Assembly: GCF_000721235.1 (NCBI RefSeq) | Contig: NZ_JOFH01000029.1 | Coordinates: 27,195 to 91,194, forward strand | Source: Streptomyces olivaceus | GTDB taxonomy: Bacteria; Actinomycetota; Actinomycetes; Streptomycetales; Streptomycetaceae | Direction: 5' to 3' | DNA length: 64,000 nucleotides | In this document: piece after piece, positions 18,084 through 26,936 of the stretch | Numbering within the stretch: the first letter of the stretch is position 1 | How the letters are laid out: every line of letters begins with the position of its first letter | The notes under the pieces: model-generated | What the model was told of the DNA's origin: nothing | Database searches by the model: none | The model's input: only the letters and a program-made list of their open reading frames with translations | Translations under genes and position numbers: made by a program

Positions 18084-18135
18084 GGCCGGACGGTCGGTGC
18101 CGTACGGCGCGCCTTACGGCACCGACCGTCCGGCC
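18084..18135 (+). terminator. Perfect 21-bp hairpin terminator
   Basis: A perfect 21-bp inverted repeat (18084-18104 and 18115-18135) around a 10-nt loop, 27 bp after the third TagF-like gene. It is preceded by three copies of GACTGCCG. It very likely ends the polymerase operon. Confidence 0.85.
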
Positions 18136-18258
18136 ACCGGGGAGCGGCTGACCGCGGCGGGAGGCTTCCGCCGCACGGGTGACATGGGTTGATGAGGGCG
18201 ACCCGGCCGGGAACATACGCCAAATGTCCCGAATGCCCCGCCCCTCCTCTCCCACGTC

Positions 18259-19830
18259 GTGAGCGCCGACGTCCTCGTCCGCCGCCCGGTGCGCGGCGCG
18301 ACGGCGCTGCGCGGCGGCCGCTCCTGGCGCCCCACCCCGTACCAGGTCGCGGGCTTCGCCTTCTTCCTGCTGATGACGCTGGCGTACTGGGCGGTGCCGC
18401 TGTGCTGCGACGCCGGCCAGCACGCGGCGGTCGTGGAGCGGCTGAAGGACGACCTGCTCCGTCCGCGCCACCCGATGGCCGACCTGCCGGGCGCGGGCAG
18501 CGCGTACTACTCGCCCTACGCCCTGGCGCAGGGCGTCTTCGCGCGGCTGACGGGGCTGGGCGGCTGGGAGGTGGTGCGGCTCGCCGGGCCGCTCAACCTG
18601 CTGGTCCTGCTGACCGGACTCGGCCGCTTCGTGCGGATGCTGACCGCGCGGCCGTGGGCGCCGGTGCTGGCGCTGGGCGCGATGACGCTGCTGTGGGGGA
18701 CGGAACGGGCCTGGTGGAGCGGCTACCTCGGGCTGATGTCGATGACCGGCAACCTCGGCTACCCGTCGACGTTCGCGATCGGGCTCACCTTCTGGGCCTG
18801 GGCGCTGACCGGTTCGCGGGCCCGGGACGCGCGCCGGGTGCGGTACGTGGGCCCGAGCGGCCTGCGCGGGCTGCCCGGGTACGCGGGCCTGGGCGCGCTC
18901 TACGGCCTGATCCTGCTCGTCCACCCGATCACCTCGGCGGCGGCGGTGCTGGGCGCGGTGGCGCTGGTGGCCGGCTGGCAGCGCCACTGGCGCGGGCCGG
19001 TCGTCGGGCGGTGGGCGCTGACGGCCGCGACGGCGGTGGCGACGGGGGCGCTGTGGCCGTACTTCGACGTGTTCGCGCTGGCAGGCGACGGCAGCGTGGA
19101 CGCGATGCACCGGGTGCTGTACCTGCGGCTGCCCGGGGAGTTCTGGCTGGCCCTGCTCGGCCTGCCGGCCCTGTGGGCGCGCGGGCGCCGCTCGCCGCGC
19201 GACCCGCTGGTGCTGATGTTCGCGCTGGACTGCGCGGTGGTGGCGTACGGCTGGTTCAGCGGCCACTACACCTACGGCCGGATCCTCGGACTCACCCTGG
19301 TGCCCCTGCAGTTCGCCCTGGCGGTGGAGCTGGCGGCGCCCCGCCCGTGGGGCCGGTGGCGCGGGGCGCTGGGCGGACTGGCGGCGGCGGGCGCGCTGCT
19401 CGGCCTCCTCACGGTCCACGCCGGGGCGGTGGTGCCGAGGGCGCTGGACCCGGTGGGCTTCGCACAGCCGCCCCAGTGGCCGGAGTACGCATGGGCGGCC
19501 CGGCACATCGGCCCCGGCGAGGTCGTGCTCACCGACGGCTACTACGCCGTGCGCACCGTCGCCGGGTACGGCCCGAACCTCGCGGCGCCCGCCTGGCCGG
19601 ACGCCGCGCTGGACGAGCGGGACCGCAGGCGGCGGGTGGCCGACGTGCGGGCCTACCTCGCACCGGACTCGACCCGCGCCGAGCGCACCGCGGTCGTCCG
19701 CCGCTACCACGTCCGCTGGCTGCTGCTGACCCGCCTGCAGCGGGTGCCCGAGGAGGCGGTGGTGGTGGCGTGGAGCGACCGGACGGGCGAGGTGCTGGCG
19801 CGGGTCGGGGCGGCTCCGACTACTCGATGA
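18259..19830 (+). CDS. Polytopic membrane protein, possible GT-C-type glycosyltransferase
   Basis: A 523-residue integral membrane protein with about ten or more hydrophobic segments (for example FAFFLLMTLAYWAVPL, LALLGLPALWA and GALGGLAAAGALLGLLTV). After the first helix comes a loop with CCDAGQHAAVVERLKDD, and the C-terminal quarter is soluble. The fold pattern (many helices, acidic residues in the first outer loop, soluble tail) is compatible with lipid-linked-sugar GT-C enzymes but I recognise no defining motif. GTG start. Its last 11 bp overlap the convergent ohr gene. Confidence 0.7.
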   Translation: MSADVLVRRPVRGATALRGGRSWRPTPYQVAGFAFFLLMTLAYWAVPLCCDAGQHAAVVERLKDDLLRPRHPMADLPGAGSAYYSPYALAQGVFARLTGLGGWEVVRLAGPLNLLVLLTGLGRFVRMLTARPWAPVLALGAMTLLWGTERAWWSGYLGLMSMTGNLGYPSTFAIGLTFWAWALTGSRARDARRVRYVGPSGLRGLPGYAGLGALYGLILLVHPITSAAAVLGAVALVAGWQRHWRGPVVGRWALTAATAVATGALWPYFDVFALAGDGSVDAMHRVLYLRLPGEFWLALLGLPALWARGRRSPRDPLVLMFALDCAVVAYGWFSGHYTYGRILGLTLVPLQFALAVELAAPRPWGRWRGALGGLAAAGALLGLLTVHAGAVVPRALDPVGFAQPPQWPEYAWAARHIGPGEVVLTDGYYAVRTVAGYGPNLAAPAWPDAALDERDRRRRVADVRAYLAPDSTRAERTAVVRRYHVRWLLLTRLQRVPEEAVVVAWSDRTGEVLARVGAAPTTR

Positions 19831-20233
19831 CGAGGTCGACCGGGATGTTGCCGCGGGTGGCGTTGGAGTAGGGGCAGACCTGGTGGGCCTGCTCGACGAG
19901 CCCCCGGCCGGTCTCCTTGTCGATGCCCTCGGGCAGCTCGACCCGGAGGGTGACGGCGAGCGCGAACCCTTCGCCCTGCTTGCCGATGCCGACCTCGGCG
20001 GTCACGGCCGCGTCGCTGACGTCGACCTTCGCCTGGCGGCCGACGACGCCGAGGGCGCTGCCGAAGCAGGCCGCGTACCCGGCGGCGAACAGCTGCTCGG
20101 GGTTGGTGCCCTCTCCGTTGCCGCCCATCTCGGTGGGGGCGCTGAGCGGCAGGTCGAGCTTGCCGTCGGAGGTGACGGCGCGGCCCTCGCGGCCGTGTGT
20201 GGCGGTGGCGGCGGCGGTGTAGAGCGCTTCCAT
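19820..20233 (-). CDS. ohrA: Organic hydroperoxide resistance protein (Ohr)
   Basis: Thiol peroxidase of the Ohr/OsmC family, 137 residues, which reduces organic and lipid hydroperoxides in the cytoplasm. Both catalytic cysteines are present in their motifs, AACFGSAL and CPYSNATRGN, along with NPEQLFAAGY. Start: ATG with GAAAGGGACGG upstream. It is transcribed away from the MarR regulator ohrR, the arrangement described for S. coelicolor ohrA-ohrR. The 3' end overlaps the convergent membrane-protein gene by 11 bp. Confidence 0.95.
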   Translation of the reverse strand: MEALYTAAATATHGREGRAVTSDGKLDLPLSAPTEMGGNGEGTNPEQLFAAGYAACFGSALGVVGRQAKVDVSDAAVTAEVGIGKQGEGFALAVTLRVELPEGIDKETGRGLVEQAHQVCPYSNATRGNIPVDLVIE

Positions 20234-20377
20234 GGGAACCGTCCCTTTCAGAGGGGGCTGCGTGCCTGACTCCACCAAGTAGAGCACACAACCAAGTAAC
20301 CCACAACTAACAAGGGTTCAACTGAATAGCCCACAACTTAATGACGTACAAGAACCCTGCGGGTTACGCTGGGACGC
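20234..20377. promoter_or_regulatory. ohr-ohrR divergent promoter and OhrR operator region
   Basis: A 144-bp AT-richer region. Four CAAC(T/C) elements occur at exactly 15-bp spacing (20289, 20304, 20319, 20334); three of them sit in longer matches to (T/G)A(G/A)C(C/A)CACAAC. Published work on S. coelicolor describes a central and two flanking OhrR sites in the equivalent region; the spacing here fits a cooperatively bound array. Confidence 0.7.
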
Positions 20378-20848
20378 ATGACGACGCCCGCGACGGACTG
20401 GCTCCGCCTGGACCAGCAGATCTGCTTCTCCCTGAACGCCGCCTCGCGCGCCTTCGGCGGCGTCTACCGCGTGGTCCTCAAGGACCTCGGGATCACCTAC
20501 CCCCAGTACCTGGTGATGCTGGTGCTGTGGGAGCACGGCGAACTGCCCGTGAAGAAGCTCGGCGAGCATCTGCGCCTCGACTCCGGCACGCTGTCGCCCC
20601 TGCTCAAGCGGCTGGAGGCGGCCGGTCTGGTCCGGCGGGAGCGCAGCGCGCGCGACGAGCGCTCGGTGGAGGTGCGGCCGACGCCCGAGGGCCTGGCGCT
20701 GCGCGAGCGGGCCGAGGAGGTGCCGCGCCGGATCGCCACGGCGACCGGGCTGGACTTCGCGGAGGTCCAGGACCTGCGCACCCGCCTCGACCGCCTCACG
20801 GCCGCTCTGGACGCGTACGGCACCGAACCGGCCTCCGCGCCGTCCTGA
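20378..20848 (+). CDS. ohrR: MarR-family peroxide sensor OhrR
   Basis: A 156-residue winged-helix MarR protein that represses ohr until its cysteine is oxidised by organic peroxides. It has a single Cys (residue 16 with this start) in the conserved [13 protein letters not shown] helix, a recognition-helix region [19 protein letters not shown], and the wing [11 protein letters not shown]. The lone Cys matches the one-Cys sensing type. ATG start with GGGACG upstream. Divergent from ohr across the operator region. Confidence 0.93.
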   Translation: MTTPATDWLRLDQQICFSLNAASRAFGGVYRVVLKDLGITYPQYLVMLVLWEHGELPVKKLGEHLRLDSGTLSPLLKRLEAAGLVRRERSARDERSVEVRPTPEGLALRERAEEVPRRIATATGLDFAEVQDLRTRLDRLTAALDAYGTEPASAPS

Positions 20849-20922
20849 CGGATGTGGCGCCCGGCGGGCGCCGGCGTGAAGGATCATGTCTACCCAGGAC
20901 CACTGACGAGGGGACGGCCACC

Positions 20923-21903
20923 ATGACCTGGCTGATCACCGGCGGCGCCGGATACATCGGGGCGCACGTCGTACGGGCGATGACGGCGGCGGGCGAGCAG
21001 GCGGTGGTCTACGACGACCTGGCCACCGGCATCGCCGACCGCGTGCCCGACGGCGTCCCGCTGGTGGTCGGCTCGGTCCTGGACGGCGAGCGGGTCGCCC
21101 GCGCCCTCAGCGACCACGCCGTCACCGGCGTCGTCCACCTCGCGGCGAAGAAGCAGGTCGGCGAGTCCGTGGACCTGCCGCTGCACTACTACCGGGAGAA
21201 CGTCGAGGGCCTGCGCGTCCTGCTGGACGCGGTCACGAAGGCCGAGGTCCCGTCCTTCGTCTTCTCCTCCTCGGCCGCCGTGTACGGCATGCCCGACGTC
21301 GACCTGGTGACGGAGGAGACGCCGTGCGTGCCCATGTCGCCGTACGGCGAGACCAAGCTGGCCGGCGAGTGGCTGGTGCGGGCCACCGGCCGGGCCACGG
21401 GCCTGTCCACGGCCTCCCTGCGCTACTTCAACGTGGCGGGCGCGGCGAGCCCGCACCTCGCGGACACCGGCGTCCACAACCTCGTCCCGATGGTCTTCGA
21501 GAAGCTGACGGAGTCCGCGGCCCCGCGCATCTTCGGCGACGACTACGCGACGCCGGACGGCACCTGCGTCCGCGACTACATCCACGTCGTCGACCTGGCC
21601 GAGGCCCACGTCACCGCGGCCCGCGCCCTCCAGTCCTCCCCCGGACGCTCCCTCACCCTCAACATCGGCCGGGGCGAGGGCGTCTCCGTCCGGGAGATGA
21701 TCGACCGCATCAACGCCCTCACCGGCTACGACCGGCCCCCGACGGTCACTCCCCGCCGCCCCGGCGACCCGGCCCGCGTCGTCGCCTCGGCCGACCGCGC
21801 CGCCGTCGAGCTGGGCTGGAAGGCCAAGTACGGCGTGGACGACATGATCACCTCGGCCTGGGCGGGCTGGGTACGCCTCCACCCGGAAGCGGCCCGCGAC
21901 TAG
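20923..21903 (+). CDS. galE: UDP-glucose 4-epimerase-like protein
   Basis: Short-chain dehydrogenase/reductase-family NAD-dependent sugar-nucleotide epimerase, 326 residues. N-terminal GGAGYIGAHV dinucleotide-binding motif, catalytic SSSAAVYG and YGETK (YxxxK), and the family signature DGTCVRDYIHVVDLAEAH. Start ATG with GAGGGGACGG upstream. Likely interconverts UDP-glucose and UDP-galactose or a related pair, and could supply sugars for the wall polymers encoded on both sides (inference from neighbourhood). It stands alone, not in a gal operon. Confidence 0.9.
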   Translation: MTWLITGGAGYIGAHVVRAMTAAGEQAVVYDDLATGIADRVPDGVPLVVGSVLDGERVARALSDHAVTGVVHLAAKKQVGESVDLPLHYYRENVEGLRVLLDAVTKAEVPSFVFSSSAAVYGMPDVDLVTEETPCVPMSPYGETKLAGEWLVRATGRATGLSTASLRYFNVAGAASPHLADTGVHNLVPMVFEKLTESAAPRIFGDDYATPDGTCVRDYIHVVDLAEAHVTAARALQSSPGRSLTLNIGRGEGVSVREMIDRINALTGYDRPPTVTPRRPGDPARVVASADRAAVELGWKAKYGVDDMITSAWAGWVRLHPEAARD

Positions 21904-21975
21904 GAGGTGCGTGCCGGGGCACGCGACCCCGGCCGGATCCACACGACGCCCCCTGGGGGTGCCGTCGCCTTCCCG

Positions 21976-22419
21976 TCACCCGGCCGGGGTGACCAGCTCG
22001 CGCACCCGGGCCGGGTCGGGATTGGTGTACACCCGGCCCGCCACCAGCACGGTGGGCACGGTCTCGTCGCCGCCGTCGGCCGCCCGCACCAGCGCCGCGC
22101 CCTCGCCGTCCCGCCAGATGTCGACCCAGTACATCCGCCGGGCCCGGTGCCCCAGCCGCATCCGCAACCGCAACCGCATGCAGAAGGCGCACCCCGGCCG
22201 CCAGAACACCACCGGCCGCCCGTCGACGGCACTGCGCCGCTGCGCCTCCACCGCGCCGATCGACCGCGGGAAGGCCAGCGGCGACATCACCCCGGCCAGC
22301 AGCACGAACACCCCCAGCGTCACCGCGGCCTCGAACGGGTTCCCGCCGGCGGCCGGAGCGGCCGCCGCGGCCCCGCCGACGACGAGCAGCAGGACCGGCA
22401 GGGTCCACACACGTCTCAT
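21976..22419 (-). CDS. Membrane-anchored glutaredoxin-like protein
   Basis: A 147-residue protein with two N-terminal hydrophobic segments (VLLLVVGGAAAAAP and AAVTLGVFVLLAGVM), then a thioredoxin-fold domain with a redox CxxC (GCAFCMRLR), a TVPTV cis-proline motif and a short glutaredoxin/mycoredoxin-like end. Probable thiol-disulfide exchange at the membrane; the mycothiol link is inference. ATG at 22417-22419 chosen; a GTG two codons upstream is also possible. Convergent with galE. Confidence 0.8.
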   Translation of the reverse strand: MRRVWTLPVLLLVVGGAAAAAPAAGGNPFEAAVTLGVFVLLAGVMSPLAFPRSIGAVEAQRRSAVDGRPVVFWRPGCAFCMRLRLRMRLGHRARRMYWVDIWRDGEGAALVRAADGGDETVPTVLVAGRVYTNPDPARVRELVTPAG

Positions 22420-22581
22420 ATCCACAGCCTAGGGCGGTACCGGCCACGGCCGGCCCCGTTCCCGCAGGGGCCGGTCAGAGCGGCTGGACCGGCGGTCAAT
22501 GCTTCTTGCATGTGTGACCGTGTTTCGCCCGCGGCGGTCCCGGTGCCGCGGGCGAATGTGCGGTGCCGCGGTCTGCCCGCC

Positions 22582-23664
22582 CTACTGCCCGGCCCCCAGC
22601 GAGTCCCGCAGGGCGAGGAAGCCGGCCCTCTCCTCCGCCACCACCGCGTGATGCTCCGCGTACACGTGGTCGAAGAGGTCGGTGGGCGCGGGATCGGGCA
22701 TGGCGCGGACTCCCTCACGGACGTGCTGCGCCAACTTCTCGCCCTCCTCCGCCACTTCGGCGAAGAAGGCCTCGTCGGCCTGACCGGACCTGGTCAGGTA
22801 CGCGTGCAGACGGTCGAGGGGGTCCTTGCTCTTCCACTCGGCGCGCTCGGCCTCGTCCCGGTATCGCGTCGGGTCGTCGGAGGTCGCGTGCGGCGCCATG
22901 CGATAGGTGAAGGCCTCGATCAGCATGGGGCCCTCGCCCCGCCGCGCCCGGTCGAGCGCGTACCGGGTCACGGCGAGGCAGGCCAGCACGTCGTTGCCGT
23001 CCACCCGGACCCCGGGGAAGCCCCATCCCTCCGACCTGCGGCTGATCGGGTAGGAGGTCTGCCGCGCCGTGGGCGTGGAGATCGCGTACTGGTTGTTCTG
23101 GCAGAAGAACACCACCGGCGCGTTGTTGACGGTGGCGAAGGTGAAGGCCTCCGCCACGTCCCCCTGGCTGGAGGCGCCGTCGCCGAAGTAGGAGAGGACC
23201 GCCGTGTCGGCGCCGTCCCGCATCACGCCCATCGCGTAGCCGGTGGCGTGCAGCAGCGGCGGACCGATCACCAGGGTGTACAGATGGAAGTTGTGCTCCT
23301 GCGGGTCCCAGCCCCCATTGCTCACTCCGCGGTACAGCCCGAGGAGTTGAAGGGGATCGACCCCGCGGGTCCAGGCGACACCGTGCTCCCGGTAACAGGG
23401 GAACACGTAGTCCTCGGGCCGGGTCGCCCGGCCCGAGCCGATCTGGGCGGCTTCTTGCCCCAGCAGCGAAGCCCACAGACCGAGTTCGCCCTGGCGCTGC
23501 AGCGACGTGGCCTCCGCGTCGAAGCGACGGGTCAGCGCCATGTCACGGTAGAGCCCCCGGAGTTCGCCGGAGCTGATGTCCAGAGCGTAGTCCGGGTGCT
23601 CGACCCGCTTTCCCTCGGGAGTAAGCAATTGAATCATTTCCGCCTGGGCGGGATTCTTTCCCAC
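22582..23664 (-). CDS. 2-oxo acid dehydrogenase E1 component, alpha subunit (orphan)
   Basis: Thiamine-diphosphate-dependent E1-alpha of pyruvate or branched-chain 2-oxo acid dehydrogenase, 360 residues. The ThDP/Mg motif YFGDGASSQGDV ... NNQYAIST is intact, as are PCYREHG and YRMAPHATSDDPTRYR, the phosphorylation-loop-equivalent region. GTG start with GGAGACG upstream, 24 bp after the GAPDH remnant. Functional enzymes need an E1-beta partner, usually encoded next door; none is present here. It may pair with a beta subunit elsewhere, or be the survivor of a decayed operon. Confidence 0.9.
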   Translation of the reverse strand: MGKNPAQAEMIQLLTPEGKRVEHPDYALDISSGELRGLYRDMALTRRFDAEATSLQRQGELGLWASLLGQEAAQIGSGRATRPEDYVFPCYREHGVAWTRGVDPLQLLGLYRGVSNGGWDPQEHNFHLYTLVIGPPLLHATGYAMGVMRDGADTAVLSYFGDGASSQGDVAEAFTFATVNNAPVVFFCQNNQYAISTPTARQTSYPISRRSEGWGFPGVRVDGNDVLACLAVTRYALDRARRGEGPMLIEAFTYRMAPHATSDDPTRYRDEAERAEWKSKDPLDRLHAYLTRSGQADEAFFAEVAEEGEKLAQHVREGVRAMPDPAPTDLFDHVYAEHHAVVAEERAGFLALRDSLGAGQ

Positions 23665-23688
23665 TTTTCGTCTCCACTGGTGTATGGG

Positions 23689-24883
<1,195 letters not shown>

Positions 24884-24905
24884 AGAAGTGGCCTCTCGCT
24901 TCAAG

Positions 24906-24924
24906 TAACCAGTTACAGGGGTTA
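24906..24924. promoter_or_regulatory. Operator copy 1, TAACC-N9-GGTTA
   Basis: TAACCAGTTACAGGGGTTA. It shares 15 of 19 positions with a second copy at 24986, including both inverted arms, and sits upstream of the EamA start. Probable binding site for the neighbouring CGNR regulator. Confidence 0.65.
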
Positions 24925-24985
24925 TCTGACGCACTGTATCGACGACACGAACAACTAGTCAATGCGGTTAGCCCTTACGCAAGAC

Positions 24986-25004
24986 TAACCAGTTTGACCG
25001 GTTA
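24986..25004. promoter_or_regulatory. Operator copy 2, TAACC-N9-GGTTA
   Basis: TAACCAGTTTGACCGGTTA, 80 bp from copy 1 and 44 bp before the CGNR gene. Between the two copies a further GGTTAG ... CTAACC inverted pair is visible (24966-24990). Confidence 0.65.
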
Positions 25005-25047
25005 CTACGTGATGCCGCGAAGCCGTCGTCGCGGTTACCATGGCGAG

Positions 25048-25584
25048 ATGGAGTTCGTATTCGTCAGCGGCAGCGCGTCCCTCGACTTCGTCGGCACGGT
25101 CAGGAGCCGGCGCGATGCTCCGCTGGACTCACTCACCACCCCGGGCGACCTGGCGGAGTGGACCGTCGCCTCCGGAATGCTGGACGCTCCGCCTCCGGTG
25201 ACCGAGGCGGACCTGGCTTCGGCGGTGCGTCTGCGTGAGGCGATCCACCGTCTGATGCTCGCCTCGATCGGCGGTTCGCCCCTCCCGGCGGAGGACTGCG
25301 GCATCCTCAACCGCGCCACGGTCCGCGTCCCCGTGCGCCGGGAGTTGCAGCCCGACGGCACGCTCCTCAGGAGCGGCTCGGTCAGGGCCGTTCTGGCCAC
25401 GCTGTCCCACGACGCCGTGGACCTGCTCACCCAATGGCCCACGCTGGTCAAGGAGTGCGCGGCACCCAACTGCACCCGGCTGTACGTGGACCGGTCACGC
25501 CGCTCCTCGCGCCGCTGGTGCGACATGATGCGCTGCGGCAACCGGGCCAAGGCCGCCACTCACCGCTCCCGGCACCACGTCTGA
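25048..25584 (+). CDS. CGNR zinc-finger regulator (ABATE domain)
   Basis: A 178-residue protein. The N-terminal ABATE-type domain (FVSGSASLDFVGTV, then SAVRLREAIHRL) is probably ligand-binding; the C-terminal CGNR zinc finger is canonical (CAAPNCTRLYVD, SRRWCDMMRCGNRAK) and expected to bind DNA. ATG 25048 chosen; an ATG 12 codons earlier (25012) is also in frame. Divergent from the EamA gene, with two matched operators between, so autoregulation and control of EamA are likely. Confidence 0.9.
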   Translation: MEFVFVSGSASLDFVGTVRSRRDAPLDSLTTPGDLAEWTVASGMLDAPPPVTEADLASAVRLREAIHRLMLASIGGSPLPAEDCGILNRATVRVPVRRELQPDGTLLRSGSVRAVLATLSHDAVDLLTQWPTLVKECAAPNCTRLYVDRSRRSSRRWCDMMRCGNRAKAATHRSRHHV

Positions 25585-25702
25585 CGCACGGCCGGCACCG
25601 GTCGCGCCCCGCCCTGCCGCCGGGGGCCGTGGAGCCGGCTCCTGCCGGCCCGCTGTCCACGGCACCCCGTGAACCGGGGAGCCGCGGCGACCACCGGAAC
25701 CC

Positions 25703-25754
25703 GAACGTCCGACCCCCTCTCCTGGTCCACGTCAGGAGAGGGGGTCGGACGTTC
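25703..25754. terminator. Perfect 22-bp bidirectional hairpin
   Basis: Perfect 22-bp inverted repeat (25703-25724, 25733-25754) with an 8-nt loop, between the convergent CGNR and acetyltransferase genes. Its position and symmetry suit a two-way terminator. Confidence 0.85.
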
Positions 25755-25826
25755 AGGCCGCCTCGTTGTCCGGCCGCCGCGGACGCCCGCACCGAAGGAG
25801 GCCTTCCCCAGGGCCTTCGGGGACGG

Positions 25827-26222
25827 TCACAGGGCGACGAGCCCGGCCGCCGTCTCCCTGAAGCCGCACGCCTCGACGTAGAAGGCGCGCAGGTGGTCCT
25901 CGAAGTCGACGTGGAGCCACTCGCAGTGCGCGGCGCGGGCCTCCTCGGCGGCGAGCGCGACCAGCCGGGTGCCGACGCCGCGGGAGCGGCAGTGCCGGGC
26001 CACTACCGTGTCCAGGAGGAAGGCGTGGGCGCCGCCGTCCCAGGCGACGTTGACGAAGCCGACCAGCGAGCCGTCCTCCTCGGCGCATACCCAGCCGAGG
26101 CTGTGCCGCTCCAGCCGGGCCCGCCAGCCGGTCCCGTCGGCCGGGTGGCCGAAGCCTTCGGCGTGCAGCGCGTCGAGGTCGGTGTCGTCGAAGTCGGCCC
26201 GCCACCGGTACGTGATCGTCAT
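25827..26222 (-). CDS. GNAT-family N-acetyltransferase
   Basis: A 131-residue acetyl-CoA-dependent acetyltransferase. The acetyl-CoA-binding motif A is seen as VVARHCRSRGVGTRLVALAAEEA (R-x-x-G-x-G/A type) followed by LHVDFEDHLRAFYVEACGF. ATG start. Substrate unknown. Divergent from the P-loop kinase-like gene with an 80-bp gap. Confidence 0.88.
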   Translation of the reverse strand: MTITYRWRADFDDTDLDALHAEGFGHPADGTGWRARLERHSLGWVCAEEDGSLVGFVNVAWDGGAHAFLLDTVVARHCRSRGVGTRLVALAAEEARAAHCEWLHVDFEDHLRAFYVEACGFRETAAGLVAL

Positions 26223-26302
26223 CGTCCGATCGTAGGGTGGCGGGCTTCACCAGGAGTCGCATATCCGTGCGGGCCGTCTCCGGCACGGCTCACACTGCAG
26301 AC

Positions 26303-26839
26303 ATGGACCAAGAAGCCAGCACATACGACCTGTTACTCATCGGCGGTGGCTCCGGCGTCGGGAAGTCCACCGTCGGCCGGGAGGCGTCCGCGATGCTGCG
26401 GGACGCCGGGACCGCGCACTGCCTGATCGAGGGGGACGGCATGGACCGGATCCACCCCGCCCCGGACGGCGATCCGCACCGTACGGCGGTCACCGAGCGG
26501 AACATCGCGGCGGTGTGGGCCAACTACGCGGCGCTCGGGCAGCGCCGGCTGATCTACACCGACACCGTCAGCATCCTGGAGTCGCAGATGATCGGGCGGG
26601 CCATGGGCGGGGACGAGGTCAGGGTCACGTGCGTGCTGCTGACCGCCGAAGAGGCCACGGTGCGGCAGCGGCTCGCCGCGCGGGAGACCGGGGCGCGGCT
26701 CGGCGCCCGCATCGAACGGAGCCTGCGCACGGGGCACCGCCTGGCCCAGGAGGCTCCCGTCGGCACGGTACGCGTCCCGACGGACGGCCGGGCGGTGCAG
26801 GACGTCGCGGCCCAGGTGGTCCGGCTCGCGGCGTGGTGA
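26303..26839 (+). CDS. P-loop kinase-like protein with a TTA codon
   Basis: A 178-residue P-loop NTPase: LLLIGGGSGVGKST is a perfect Walker A, followed by an EGD motif (LIEGDGMDRIH) and RQRLAARETG like the lid arginines of small-molecule kinases (shikimate/gluconate kinase fold or AAA_33). Substrate unknown. Codon 11 is TTA (26333-26335), rare in Streptomyces and decoded by the bldA tRNA, so translation may depend on development. ATG start; a GTG at 26237 would add 22 residues. Confidence 0.8.
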   Translation: MDQEASTYDLLLIGGGSGVGKSTVGREASAMLRDAGTAHCLIEGDGMDRIHPAPDGDPHRTAVTERNIAAVWANYAALGQRRLIYTDTVSILESQMIGRAMGGDEVRVTCVLLTAEEATVRQRLAARETGARLGARIERSLRTGHRLAQEAPVGTVRVPTDGRAVQDVAAQVVRLAAW

Positions 26840-26936
26840 GTGGCGTCGACGGTGGACGGGGACGGCGCCGGCGAAGAGGACGAAGAACAGGGCGGGTCAC
26901 GTGGACGCCGGCAGGCGGGCACACGGCGCTCGACGC

